Shown here in pieces: positions 8,966 to 17,884 of a DNA stretch of 64,000 nucleotides. This DNA comes from Rhizobium croatiense (GTDB lineage: Bacteria; Pseudomonadota; Alphaproteobacteria; Rhizobiales; Rhizobiaceae). The position numbers were made by a program, and so were the translations under genes. The DNA lies in NCBI RefSeq assembly GCF_019793465.1, contig NZ_JAILYJ010000021.1, positions 1 to 64,000 on the forward strand, read 5' to 3'. The notes under the pieces were generated by a model. That model made no database searches. It was given only the letters and a program-made list of their open reading frames with translations, and was not told where the DNA came from. Positions within the stretch are counted from its first letter, which is position 1, and the number at the start of each line of letters is the position of its first letter.

Positions 8966-10198
8966 CTATGCAGGCGCGTCGAGCGTGTCGATCCTGCGCA
9001 GTTTCGGGAAGCTCGACGCCCAGATCGCTGCCACGACCAGGGTTCCGATGCCGCCGATGACGACCGCCGGCACCGCGCCGAAGATCGAGGCCATCGTGCC
9101 CGCCCTGAATTCCCCGAGCTCGTTCGAGGCGCCGACGAAGACCATGTTGACCGCATTGACGCGGCCGCGCAGCTGATCCGGGGTCCACAGTGCAATCAGG
9201 CTCTCGCGCACATAGACCGACACCATGTCCGCCGCCCCCATCAGCGCCAGTGCGGCGATCGAGACTTCGGTGTTGGTCGAGACCCCGAAGACGATGGTTC
9301 CGAGGCCGAACAGGGCGACGCCGATGAACATGTAGATGCCGGCACGGTGCTTCAGCGGGTAGGCGGCCAGAAAAATCGCCATGACGATGGCGCCAAGCCC
9401 CGGTGCTGCGCGCAACAGTCCGAGGCCCCAGGGGCCAAGCGTCAGGATATCCCGGGCGAAGATCGGCATCAGCGCGGTGGCGCCGCCGAGCAGTACGGCA
9501 AAGAGATCGAGCGAAATCGCGCCGAGCACGACCTTTTCGGCGCGGATGAAACTGAAGCCGCCGAGGATCATCGCCCAGTTCTTGGCCTCACCCACCGTCT
9601 TCTGCACCGGCTTCGGGATCATGAAGAGAAGGCCCGCGCCGAGAATGGAAAAGATCACCGCCACCGTATAGGCGGTCGTCGCGCTGACACCATAAAGCAG
9701 GCCGCCCATCACCGGTCCGGTGATCGCCGCAAGCTGCCAGGACGATGAATTCCAGGCGATCGCGTTCGAAAGTGCATGCTCCGGCACGAGATTGGGCGCG
9801 AGGGACTGCACCGCCGGCAACATGAAGGCGCGTTCGATGCCGAAGATCAGCAGCACCGCAAAGACCGGCCAGGGCGCGAAGGTTTCGGTCGCCGTCATGA
9901 TGAGCAGCGCCAGCGTGCAGAGCGCGCTCACCAGCGAGCACAACGCTGCGATGGCTCGGCGGTTGTGCCGGTCGGCCACCGAACCGGTGACGAGGATGAG
10001 CAGCAGCGACGGCAGGAACTGCACGAGGCCGATCAGGCCGAGATAGATCGCCTTGCCCGTCTGGTCGTACATCTGCCAGCCGACGGCGACACTGACGATC
10101 TGCTGCGAGAAGGAGAGCAGAAAGCGGGCGAAGAAGAAGCGGGTGTAAGACGAATGCCGGAACGCGGCAAAACGGTCTCCGGTGGGCGAAAACGACAT
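8966..10198 (-). CDS. MFS transporter
   Basis: A 410-residue hydrophobic protein with about 12 predicted membrane segments and a major-facilitator loop 2-3 signature, GSVADRHNRR, near residues 72-81. The N-terminus reads FRHSSYTRFFFARFLLSFSQQ, typical of the MFS_3 (enterobactin exporter EntS-like) subgroup. The substrate is unknown. It is convergent with the amidotransferase gene and has about 140 bases upstream before yggT. Confidence 0.9.
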   Translation of the reverse strand: MSFSPTGDRFAAFRHSSYTRFFFARFLLSFSQQIVSVAVGWQMYDQTGKAIYLGLIGLVQFLPSLLLILVTGSVADRHNRRAIAALCSLVSALCTLALLIMTATETFAPWPVFAVLLIFGIERAFMLPAVQSLAPNLVPEHALSNAIAWNSSSWQLAAITGPVMGGLLYGVSATTAYTVAVIFSILGAGLLFMIPKPVQKTVGEAKNWAMILGGFSFIRAEKVVLGAISLDLFAVLLGGATALMPIFARDILTLGPWGLGLLRAAPGLGAIVMAIFLAAYPLKHRAGIYMFIGVALFGLGTIVFGVSTNTEVSIAALALMGAADMVSVYVRESLIALWTPDQLRGRVNAVNMVFVGASNELGEFRAGTMASIFGAVPAVVIGGIGTLVVAAIWASSFPKLRRIDTLDAPA

Positions 10199-10337
10199 GA
10201 GCCTTGTCCGAGGAAGCGGGCGCCGGAATGGTTGCGAGGCCGCCCGTTAAACATGATTTGCCCTGCGTTCCCACACGGCACTTGCTCGTTTAGTTGCCAA
10301 TGTCTACATGTCTGTCAACAACCAATTGGAGACGACG

Positions 10338-10628
10338 ATGTTTGCCTTGTTTCAAACCATTGATTTGGTTTTGAATATTTATACGTGGATCCTGATCGCC
10401 AGCGCCGTTTTCTCCTGGCTCTATGCGTTCAACGTCATCAATTCCAGCAACCAGTTCGTCAACTCGGTCGGCATGTTCCTCTATAATGTCACCGAGCCGG
10501 TGCTGAAGCCGATCCGTCGTCGGCTGCCGAACCTCGGCGGCATCGACATTTCGCCGATCATCCTGTTGGTGATCATCTTCTTCCTGCGCACCTTCCTTTG
10601 GACGACAGTCTATCCGCTGGTCGCTTGA
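10338..10628 (+). CDS. YggT family membrane protein
   Basis: A 96-residue protein with two membrane segments separated by a conserved cytoplasmic loop containing TEPVLKPIRRRLPNLGGIDIS. This is the YggT family, linked to osmotic stress and, in other bacteria, to cell division membrane events. ATG 10338 was chosen because GGAG lies 6-9 bases upstream; an ATG at 10308 lacks one. Its stop overlaps the TTG start of the DUF167 gene, the standard yggT-yggU pair. Confidence 0.9.
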   Translation: MFALFQTIDLVLNIYTWILIASAVFSWLYAFNVINSSNQFVNSVGMFLYNVTEPVLKPIRRRLPNLGGIDISPIILLVIIFFLRTFLWTTVYPLVA

Positions 10629-10936
10629 GCCCTCCCTGGAGGCTCTTCGCTGATCATCTGCGCTTGACTGTTCGGCTGACGCCGAATGGCGGGCGCAACG
10701 CGTTCGACGGCATTGAGACGGACAGCGAAGGCGAGGCTTATCTGAAGGCGCGCGTCACCGCCGTTCCGGAAAAGGGAAAGGCCAATAAGGCCCTGATCGC
10801 GCTCGTTTCCAAATCGGTCGGCGTTGCCAAATCCAGCGTCAGCGTCGTTTCCGGCGAAACTGCGCGCAAAAAAATCCTCCGGATCGAGGGTGACCCGGAG
10901 GATTTGGCAAAAAAGCTCGAAACACTTTCAGGCTGA
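10625..10936 (+). CDS. DUF167 (YggU) family protein
   Basis: A 103-residue protein matching the YggU/DUF167 family: LRLTVRLTPNGGRNAF, then the KARVTAVPEKGKANKALI core and VSGETARKKILRIEG. The start is taken as TTG 10625, which overlaps the yggT stop by four bases (TTGA); an earlier TTG at 10598 would extend into yggT. Function is unknown. The 3' end of this gene contains, on the opposite strand, the intrinsic terminator of ppa. Confidence 0.88.
   Translation: MSPPWRLFADHLRLTVRLTPNGGRNAFDGIETDSEGEAYLKARVTAVPEKGKANKALIALVSKSVGVAKSSVSVVSGETARKKILRIEGDPEDLAKKLETLSG
10867..10905 (-). terminator. Intrinsic terminator of ppa, inside yggU
   Basis: An 11-bp perfect stem (AAATCCTCCGG at 10872-10882 with its complement at 10895-10905) has a 12-base loop and, read on the minus strand, is followed by a run of seven T. 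It lies 36 bases beyond the ppa stop. The hairpin is therefore an overlapping terminator encoded within the yggU coding sequence. Confidence 0.8.
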
Positions 10937-10940
10937 ACGA

Positions 10941-11477
10941 TCAGCCTTTCGTCTTCTTGGCACGCTCGATGGCCTCGAGGATAAGGGCGCCGGCTTCGCC
11001 GGAATCGCCCCAGCCGAAGATCTTCACCCACTTGCCCGGCTCCAGATCCTTGTAATGCTCGAAGAAGTGCTCGATCTGCTTCAGCGTGATCTCGGGAAGA
11101 TCGGTATAATCCTTCACCTTCTCATAGCGCAGCGTCAGCTTCGGCGACGGCACGGCAATGATCTTCTCGTCCTTGCCCGAGTTGTCTTCCATCTTCAGGA
11201 CGCCGATCGGGCGCACGTTGATGACGCAGCCGGGAACGAGCGGGCGGGTGCTGGCGATCAGCACGTCGATCGGGTCGCCGTCCTCAGACAGCGTGTGCGG
11301 CACGAAACCGTAATTGCCCGGATAGGTCATCGGCGTATAGAGGAAGCGATCGACGACCAGCGTGCCGGCGTCCTTGTCCATTTCATACTTGATCGGATGA
11401 CCGCCGACCGGAACCTCGACAATAACGTTGACGTCTTCAGGGGGATTATTACCGATGGAAACGGCGTCGATGCGCAT
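10941..11477 (-). CDS. ppa: Inorganic pyrophosphatase (family I)
   Basis: The 178-residue cytoplasmic enzyme hydrolyses pyrophosphate to phosphate. The family I signature DGDPIDVL carries the metal-binding aspartates, and the YPGNYGFVP and RPIGVLKMEDNSGKDEKI segments are typical. ATG 11477 (MRIDAVSIGNN) has an AGGAG six bases upstream; a longer frame to 11588 is not supported. It ends 4 bases from the convergent yggU stop, with its terminator inside that gene. Confidence 0.96.
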   Translation of the reverse strand: MRIDAVSIGNNPPEDVNVIVEVPVGGHPIKYEMDKDAGTLVVDRFLYTPMTYPGNYGFVPHTLSEDGDPIDVLIASTRPLVPGCVINVRPIGVLKMEDNSGKDEKIIAVPSPKLTLRYEKVKDYTDLPEITLKQIEHFFEHYKDLEPGKWVKIFGWGDSGEAGALILEAIERAKKTKG

Positions 11478-11627
11478 ACGAAACTCCTGCGAGGTTGAAT
11501 TGCTCGCAGCCAGATAATCAGTTTCATGCGGCAACGCAACATTGGAGATCACCAATGCGTGATGGCGGCGGCAACCCAACCACATCAAAATTCTAGCAGG
11601 AGATGAGCGAACTGCAGGCTGGATGGC

Positions 11628-12134
11628 TCAGTTCCAGATGAAGCCGATTTTCTTCAACTGCTTGTGGTCGAAATTTTCCATGCCTTCGCAGAAATCAATC
11701 CCGCCGTGATGGCGGTAGAAGCGGCTGGCGGTCTCGTTTTCCTCGAGGCACCAGACGACCAGCCCATTGCAGCCGAGTGACTTCAACAGCCGGCGCGCCT
11801 CGCCGAACAGCATACGGCCGAGACCGATGCCCTGATATTCGGGACGAAGGTAGAGCTCGTAGATCTCGCCTTCCTGCGGCAGAGCGCGGGCGCGGTTGAG
11901 CCCGAGCGTCGCATAACCGGCGACCGTTCCGGCGACATCGAGAACCAGCAATGTCGCAGGTCCGCGCGTTGCCTTGCGCCACCAGTTTTCGCCGCGTCGC
12001 TCGATCATCTGTGTCAGGGCGCGATGCGGAATGATGCCTGCGTAAGTGTGCTGCCAGGCGAGCCTATGGGTTTCCGATATGGCTCGGGCATCGTGCGGTT
12101 CGGCCCGCCGGACATCGATCGACAACGTCTTCAT
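11628..12134 (-). CDS. GNAT family N-acetyltransferase
   Basis: A 168-residue acetyltransferase with the acetyl-CoA loop motif, here RPEYQGIGLGRMLFGEA, near residues 97-113, preceded by EIYELYLRPEYQ and followed by WCLEENETASRFYRHHGG. The acceptor is unknown. The start at 12134 (MKTLSIDVRRAE) was chosen because the conserved VRRAEPHDA strand begins there. About 100 bases upstream is a TTAA-N7-TTAA sequence that resembles a CtrA site. Confidence 0.87.
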   Translation of the reverse strand: MKTLSIDVRRAEPHDARAISETHRLAWQHTYAGIIPHRALTQMIERRGENWWRKATRGPATLLVLDVAGTVAGYATLGLNRARALPQEGEIYELYLRPEYQGIGLGRMLFGEARRLLKSLGCNGLVVWCLEENETASRFYRHHGGIDFCEGMENFDHKQLKKIGFIWN

Positions 12135-12231
12135 AACGTTTACTCTGGTCCTGCCGGGGGCAATTAACCATACGCGATGACGCATTCGGCTCGATTGCCC
12201 ACAGACTTGATATGTGGACGACGAATAAATT

Positions 12232-12246
12232 TTAACGCTTTTTTAA
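12232..12246. promoter_or_regulatory. Putative CtrA-type site (TTAA-N7-TTAA)
   Basis: TTAA at 12232-12235 and TTAA at 12243-12246 are separated by exactly seven bases, matching the consensus spacing of the alphaproteobacterial cell-cycle regulator CtrA. It is in the gap between the acetyltransferase (start 12134) and the typA terminator, so it could act on the acetyltransferase. Match is by eye only. Confidence 0.4.
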
Positions 12247-12282
12247 CGATTGTCACAAGTCGGAATCAGCGCAGCGCACAAT

Positions 12283-12313
12283 AAAAAACCCCGGCTCGAA
12301 GGCCGGGGTTTTC
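12283..12313. terminator. Terminator after typA
   Basis: The stem CCCCGGC / GCCGGGG (12289-12295 and 12302-12308) is flanked by an A-run on one side and a T-run on the other, so it would work in both directions. It lies about 80 bases past the typA stop. Confidence 0.8.
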
Positions 12314-12390
12314 AGAGAGTGTCTCTCTTTGTTTATGCATGTCGTTATCCCGGAACCGCTGCACACTTCCGGGCGACATGCATTGCGCTC

Positions 12391-14211
12391 TCAGAGAGCC
12401 GCTTTCGACTTTTCGAAACGCTTGCGATCGTTTGCGTCGAGATACATCTTGCGCAGACGAATATTCTTCGGCGTCACTTCCATCAGCTCGTCGTCCTGGA
12501 TCCAGGAGAGCGCGCGATCAAGCGTCATGCGGATCGGCGGCGTCAGCTTCACCGCTTCATCCTTGCCGGCCGCGCGGATGTTGGTGAGCTGCTTGCCCTT
12601 CAGGACGTTGACTTCAAGGTCGTTGTCGCGCGAATGGATGCCGATGATCATGCCGGCATAGACCTTTTCGCCCGGCTCGATGATCATTGGGCCGCGATCT
12701 TCCAGGTTGAACATCGCATAGGCGACGGCTTCGCCGGCTGCGTTGGCGAGCAGCACGCCATTGACGCGACCGCCGATCGCACCCTTATAGGGCTGGTAGT
12801 CGTGGAACAGCCGGTTCATGATCGCCGTGCCGCGCGTATCCGTCAGCAGCTCCGACTGGTAGCCGATCAGGCCGCGGGTCGGTGCGTAGAAACGCAGGCG
12901 AAGACGATTGCCGCCCGACGGACGCAGCTCGACCATTTCGGCCTTGCGCTCCGACATCTTCTGCACGACGACACCGGAATGTTCTTCGTCGACGTCGACG
13001 ACGACTTCCTCGATCGGCTCCAGCAGCTGGCCGCTTTCATCCTTGTGCATGACAACGCGCGGACGCGACACGGCAAGCTCGAAGCCTTCGCGACGCATGG
13101 TTTCGATGAGAACGGCGAGCTGAAGTTCGCCGCGGCCGGAGACGTAGAACGAATCCTTGCCTTCGGCTTCTTCGATCTTCAGGGCGACGTTGCCTTCCGC
13201 TTCCTTGAAGAGACGGTCGCGGATGACGCGTGAAGTCACCTTGTCGCCCTCGGTGCCCGCCAGCGGGCTGTCGTTGACGATGAAGGACATGGTCACCGTC
13301 GGCGGGTCGATCGGCTGCGCCTTCATGGCTTCCGAGACGGCCGGATCGCAGAAGGTGTCTGCGACCGTACCCTTGGAGAGGCCGGCGATCGCGACGATGT
13401 CGCCCGCATGAGCTTCATCGATTGCCGTGCGCTCGATGCCGCGGAAGGCGAGAATTTTGGAGATTCGGCCGGTTTCGATCAGCTTGCCGTCCTGGCCGAG
13501 AACCTTGACGGCCTGGTTCGGCTTGATCGAGCCCGATGCGATGCGGCCGGTGATGATGCGGCCGAGGAAGGGGTTGGCTTCGAGGATCGTGCCGATCATC
13601 CGGAACGGGCCTTCTTCGACGGTCGGCTCCGGAACATGCTTGAGCACCAGGTCGAGAAGCGGCGCAAGACCCTGATCCTTCGGTCCCTCAGGATTGACGT
13701 TCATCCAGCCGTCGCGGCCCGAACCGTAGAGGATCGGGAAGTCGAGCTGCTCGTCGGTCGCGTCGAGATTGGCGAAGAGGTCGAAGACTTCGTTGATGAC
13801 TTCTTCGTGGCGGCCGTCCGGGCGGTCGATCTTGTTGATTGCGACGATCGGACGAAGGCCGACCTTCAGCGCCTTGCCGACGACGAACTTCGTCTGCGGC
13901 ATCGGGCCTTCGGAGGCATCGACGAGAACGATCGCACCGTCCACCATCGAGAGAATGCGCTCGACTTCACCGCCGAAGTCGGCGTGGCCGGGAGTATCGA
14001 CGATGTTGATGCGGACACCCTTCCACTCGACCGAGGTCGCCTTGGCGAGAATGGTGATGCCGCGTTCTTTTTCGAGATCGTTCGAGTCCATCACGCGTTC
14101 GGCTACGCGCTGATTTTCGCGGAACGAGCCGGACTGCTTGAGAAGCTCATCCACCAGGGTCGTCTTGCCATGGTCAACGTGCGCGATGATCGCGATATTG
14201 CGAAGTGCCAT
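12391..14211 (-). CDS. typA: Ribosome-associated GTPase TypA/BipA
   Basis: The 606-residue translational GTPase binds the ribosome and is needed for stress adaptation and 50S assembly in other bacteria. The order is a GTPase domain with G1 AHVDHGKT (residues 10-17), RGITI, DTPGH and NKID; an EF-Tu-like domain 2; the EF-G-like domains; and the BipA C-terminal domain. Length and start (MALRNIAIIAHVDHGK) are standard. It stands alone, with its own terminator downstream, and is divergent from nothing close; the M3 peptidase lies upstream on the same strand. Confidence 0.97.
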   Translation of the reverse strand: MALRNIAIIAHVDHGKTTLVDELLKQSGSFRENQRVAERVMDSNDLEKERGITILAKATSVEWKGVRINIVDTPGHADFGGEVERILSMVDGAIVLVDASEGPMPQTKFVVGKALKVGLRPIVAINKIDRPDGRHEEVINEVFDLFANLDATDEQLDFPILYGSGRDGWMNVNPEGPKDQGLAPLLDLVLKHVPEPTVEEGPFRMIGTILEANPFLGRIITGRIASGSIKPNQAVKVLGQDGKLIETGRISKILAFRGIERTAIDEAHAGDIVAIAGLSKGTVADTFCDPAVSEAMKAQPIDPPTVTMSFIVNDSPLAGTEGDKVTSRVIRDRLFKEAEGNVALKIEEAEGKDSFYVSGRGELQLAVLIETMRREGFELAVSRPRVVMHKDESGQLLEPIEEVVVDVDEEHSGVVVQKMSERKAEMVELRPSGGNRLRLRFYAPTRGLIGYQSELLTDTRGTAIMNRLFHDYQPYKGAIGGRVNGVLLANAAGEAVAYAMFNLEDRGPMIIEPGEKVYAGMIIGIHSRDNDLEVNVLKGKQLTNIRAAGKDEAVKLTPPIRMTLDRALSWIQDDELMEVTPKNIRLRKMYLDANDRKRFEKSKAAL

Positions 14212-14368
14212 ATGTGAAATCTCTGAGGCTGGGGCGCACGCTCATGAGGACGCGCCTATTAGTTTGGGGCGTCCATACAGTTTTTTTTGCGCTTGCGAAA
14301 GGGGGAAACGCGCAAAAGCTGCGGCAAGGCCGTCGCCCCGCCGCATCACAGATTGTCATCAAATTGTC

Positions 14369-16456
14369 TTAGGCATCGCTGCCTGTCAATTCCTCGAAGG
14401 TCGAAAGTCCCTTTTTGACCAGCATCGCATCCGGGCTCGGCAGCTTGCCGCGGAAGGCCTTGTAGGCATCTTCCGGATCGACCGAGCCGCCGACGGAATA
14501 GATGTTTTCCTTGAGCTTGCGCGCCATCTCGCCGTTGAAGGCGTCGCCCGTCTCCTCGAAGGCGGCAAAGGCGTCGGCATCGAGCACCTCGGACCACATG
14601 TAGGAGTAATAGCCGGCTGAATAACCGCCGGAAAAGATGTGCTGGAAGTGCGGTGTGGCGTGGCGCATGACAATCGATTTCGGCATGCCGATCTCGGCCA
14701 GCACCTCCGCCTGCACCGCCATCGGGTCGTCGACCGCCTCGCGCGTATGGAAGGCCATATCGACCAGCGCCGACGAGGTGAACTCGACGGTGTTGAAGCC
14801 GGCATTGAAGGTGCGGGCCGCCAGCACCTTGTCGAGCAGCGCCTGCGGCATCGGTTCGCCGGTTTCGAAATGCACGGCATAGCGCTTCAGGATATCGGGC
14901 ACGGTCAGCCAGTGCTCGTAGAGCTGCGACGGCAGTTCGACGAAATCGCGCGAGACGCCGGTGCCGGAAACCGAGGGATAGGTGACATTCGAAAGCATGC
15001 CATGCAGCGCATGGCCGAATTCGTGGAACAGCGTGCGCGCATCGTCGAGCGACAGCAGCGCCGGCTTGCCTTCGGCCGGCTTGGCGAAATTGCAGACATT
15101 GTAGATGATCGGCAATTCGCCATGGCGGCCGTTCTTTAGTTCGAGCTTGTGCTGCGACTGCAGCGAGCTCATCCAGGCGCCGGATCGTTTCGAACCACGG
15201 GCGAAATAGTCGCCGAGGAACAGGGCGACCAGCCTGTCGTCGCGGTCCCTGATTTCGAACACTCTGACGTCAGGGTGATAGGCGGCAACGCCCTTCTTCT
15301 CGACCGCACGGATGCCGAACAGCCGGCCGGCGACGTCGAAGCAGGCCTCGATGATCTTCTCGAGTTGCAGATAGGGCTTGAGCTCGGCCTCGGAGAAATC
15401 GAACTTCCGGGCCCGGATCTTTTCGGAATAGTGGCGCCAGTCCCAGGGCATCACCTCGTGGTTCCGGCCCTCTTCGGCGATCAGCGCCGCGATGTCGATC
15501 TCCTCCTCGCCGGCGCGCTTCACCGCCCGCGCCCAGACCGCTTTCAGCAGGCCGTTCACCGCTTCCGCCGTCTTCGCCATGGTGTTGTCGAGCTTCAGCT
15601 CCGCGAAATTGCCGTAGCCGAGCAAGCTCGCTACCTGATGGCGCAGCGCCAGCATTTCCCGAATGACGGTGCGATTGTCCGTCTCTCCGCCGTTTTCGCC
15701 GCGCGTCACCCAGGCCTTGAAGGCCTGCTCGCGCAAATCCCGGCTCTCCGAGAAGGTGAGGAACGGCTCGATGATCGAACGTGACAGTGTCACCGCAAAT
15801 CTGCCCTCCTCGCCGCGCTCGCGCGCCGCCGCAGCCATCGCGTCGCGCAGGAATTCCGGCAACCCGTCGAGCTCGGGCCCATCGGAAAGCACCAAGGCCC
15901 AGGCCTTTTCGTCGGCCAGCACGTTCTGGCCGAATTGCGTCCCGAGGCCGGCAAGCCTTTCGTTGATTTCGGCAAGCCTCTCCTGCTCGGCCTTCTCGAG
16001 CTTGGCGCCCGATTTGACGAAGCCCTTCCAATGGCGTTCCAGCACCCGCGTCTGTTCCAGCGTCAGGCCGAGGCTCTCGCGCTTCTCCCAGAGCGTGTCG
16101 ATGCGGGCAAAAAGCGCGGCATTCATGCCGATCTTCGAATAGTGGCGCGACATCTTCGGCGAGATTTCCCGCTCCAGCGCCTGGATCACATCATTGGTAT
16201 GCGCACCCGCCTTGTTCCAGAAGAGCGCCGAAACGCGCGACAGCGCATCGCCGGCAATCTCCAGCGCCGTGACCGTGTTGTCGAAGGTCGGCGCATCGCT
16301 GTTCCCGGCGATCTCGTCGATTTCTTGTTCATGCGCGGCCAGCGCCGCATCGAAGGCGGCAGCAAAATCGCCGTCATCGATGGCGTCGAAACGCGGCAGG
16401 CCGTGCAGGCCGTCCCAGTGGGTGAGCGCCGGATTGAAATCATGGGGAGAGGGCAT
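14369..16456 (-). CDS. M3 family oligopeptidase (Dcp/PrlC-like)
   Basis: A 695-residue zinc metallopeptidase with the HEFGHALHG active-site motif near residue 478 and the downstream Glu-containing segment GTGVSRDFVELPSQLYEHW. The N-terminal helical part (LTHWDGLHGLPRFDAI) and length fit oligopeptidase A or peptidyl-dipeptidase Dcp. It degrades short peptides in the cytoplasm. Start ATG 16456 has an AAGGA upstream. I cannot separate oligopeptidase A from Dcp specificity by eye. Confidence 0.92.
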   Translation of the reverse strand: MPSPHDFNPALTHWDGLHGLPRFDAIDDGDFAAAFDAALAAHEQEIDEIAGNSDAPTFDNTVTALEIAGDALSRVSALFWNKAGAHTNDVIQALEREISPKMSRHYSKIGMNAALFARIDTLWEKRESLGLTLEQTRVLERHWKGFVKSGAKLEKAEQERLAEINERLAGLGTQFGQNVLADEKAWALVLSDGPELDGLPEFLRDAMAAAARERGEEGRFAVTLSRSIIEPFLTFSESRDLREQAFKAWVTRGENGGETDNRTVIREMLALRHQVASLLGYGNFAELKLDNTMAKTAEAVNGLLKAVWARAVKRAGEEEIDIAALIAEEGRNHEVMPWDWRHYSEKIRARKFDFSEAELKPYLQLEKIIEACFDVAGRLFGIRAVEKKGVAAYHPDVRVFEIRDRDDRLVALFLGDYFARGSKRSGAWMSSLQSQHKLELKNGRHGELPIIYNVCNFAKPAEGKPALLSLDDARTLFHEFGHALHGMLSNVTYPSVSGTGVSRDFVELPSQLYEHWLTVPDILKRYAVHFETGEPMPQALLDKVLAARTFNAGFNTVEFTSSALVDMAFHTREAVDDPMAVQAEVLAEIGMPKSIVMRHATPHFQHIFSGGYSAGYYSYMWSEVLDADAFAAFEETGDAFNGEMARKLKENIYSVGGSVDPEDAYKAFRGKLPSPDAMLVKKGLSTFEELTGSDA

Positions 16457-16601
16457 GGGAGAATTCCTTTTGTATGCGAATGGAGGATCAATATAGGAGG
16501 GCCGCCATGGATTGGTATGTTTCGGCAGCCAGGCTTTTGTCTCGCGCTAGCGAACTGATGCACGTCAGCCAAATTGGTGGACAAGCTTTGTCACGTGCGA
16601 A

Positions 16602-16616
16602 TTAACCATTTGTTAA
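16602..16616. promoter_or_regulatory. Putative CtrA-type site (TTAA-N7-TTAA)
   Basis: TTAACCATTTGTTAA is an exact TTAA-N7-TTAA match, 66 bases upstream of the orphan gene at 16682 and about 145 bases from the M3 peptidase start. The first half, TTAACCAT, is also a common form of the half site. It may regulate the orphan gene. Confidence 0.45.
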
Positions 16617-16681
16617 CGATTGACGCGAATCACGCGCAAGCGCTAGTTTCCGGGTGATCTTCCTGCCAGGGGACATGCGCC

Positions 16682-17113
16682 ATGGAAATTTTTTCCCTGC
16701 GGTCTTCTCAGAGTTTGCTATTTAAAAACAACCCTAATAACGCAAAAAATTCGAAGACTGCCGATATTCACATCGAGATCAAGGCTCCGGCCCCCGTCTC
16801 GTTCCAGATCGAAGATAATCCCGGCGAGGGGCCTGATTTTACTGCCGTCAGCCCCGGAGAGCTGCGCACTTACGCGCGCCAAAGCTTCGACAGCGGCGTG
16901 ATCGATCAGAACACCTACGCCGCGATCTCCGAGCCTCTGCCGATGCACGCAATCGATCCGCTCGGCAACATCATCGACCTCTCCGGCGTCACCGACGGCA
17001 CGAGCTTCAATTTCCTCGATTATTACAAGAACCAGCTCCAAGTCGCCATGTCGATCGGCGATCCCAACGACGTTCAGACGCTGAAATCGGTGGTCAATTT
17101 CCTGGACGGCTGA
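16682..17113 (+). CDS. Hypothetical protein, Rhizobium-type orphan
   Basis: A 143-residue protein I do not recognise. The N-terminus (MEIFSLRSSQSLLF) is weakly hydrophobic but not a convincing signal peptide. The middle is Pro/Asp-rich and the C-terminal half (FNFLDYYKNQLQVAMS, then NDVQTLKSVVNFLDG) looks helical. The upstream AGGGGA is a plausible ribosome binding site. Reading-frame use is normal for the window. It may be a flagellar or secretion-related small protein, but I have no motif to support that. It ends one base from the convergent LysE gene. Confidence 0.7.
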   Translation: MEIFSLRSSQSLLFKNNPNNAKNSKTADIHIEIKAPAPVSFQIEDNPGEGPDFTAVSPGELRTYARQSFDSGVIDQNTYAAISEPLPMHAIDPLGNIIDLSGVTDGTSFNFLDYYKNQLQVAMSIGDPNDVQTLKSVVNFLDG

Positions 17114-17114
17114 A

Positions 17115-17756
17115 TCAGGTCTTGCGCCAGCCGATGAGGCCGGGCGTCGCGTGCCATAGCGCCTGGGCGGCAAAGCCCATGAAGAGGACGCCGGAGCAGC
17201 GCACGATCAGCCGTTCATGGGCGCGATAGAAGCGCCGCACCGCGCCTGCGCCGATAATGCCGATCAGGATGATGTCGGCCGTCACGAATCCCAGGAAGGA
17301 CACGCCGAGAAGCACCGGAAGCGCCTCGAAATCGAGCGCGCCGGCAGAGCCGGCGACCAGGGCGGTGAAGGTGGCGAGCGCCACCGGATAACCCTTCGGA
17401 TTGGTGACGCCGAAGATCAGGCCGCGGCGAAACGGCCGCTCGACCATGACAAGCGGCTGCCCTTCCGCTTTCGGCTTGGCATTGACGGCGCTCCAGCCGA
17501 TCCAGGCAAGGTAGAAACCGCAGGCGAGGCCGAGCAGATCGAAGACGAAGGTCCCGATCGTCTTCGCACCGACGATCGCGATCAGCGCCAGCGACGACCA
17601 GATCAGATCCCCCACCAGGTGCCCCATCATGAAGAAGGCACCCGCCTTGCGCCCCTGCCCGGCGCCGATGCCGAGCAGCTGCAGGAAAGCGGGTCCGGGG
17701 ATGAGCACGTAGAAGAGCGCCGCCAGGAAGGCGCCGAACAGCAGGGACTGCGTCAT
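17115..17756 (-). CDS. LysE/RhtB family exporter
   Basis: A 213-residue inner-membrane protein with about six membrane segments and the N-terminal IPGPAFLQLLGIGAGQGRKAG motif of the LysE/RhtB amino-acid exporter superfamily. NPKGYPVALATF corresponds to the conserved NPK segment. Substrate is unknown. ATG 17756 (MTQSLLFGAFLAALF) was chosen over an upstream extension that lacks hydrophobic character. Confidence 0.88.
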   Translation of the reverse strand: MTQSLLFGAFLAALFYVLIPGPAFLQLLGIGAGQGRKAGAFFMMGHLVGDLIWSSLALIAIVGAKTIGTFVFDLLGLACGFYLAWIGWSAVNAKPKAEGQPLVMVERPFRRGLIFGVTNPKGYPVALATFTALVAGSAGALDFEALPVLLGVSFLGFVTADIILIGIIGAGAVRRFYRAHERLIVRCSGVLFMGFAAQALWHATPGLIGWRKT

Positions 17757-17884
17757 GGAAATGCTCCGAGGGTGTTTGGGGCAGACTATGCGATCGTGGC
17801 AACCCGTCAAGGGAAGCGTCTCGCCCGCGCTCGACATTTTCATCATGCTCGTTCCCACGATCCGATGGGTGGCGACTGATGCAC

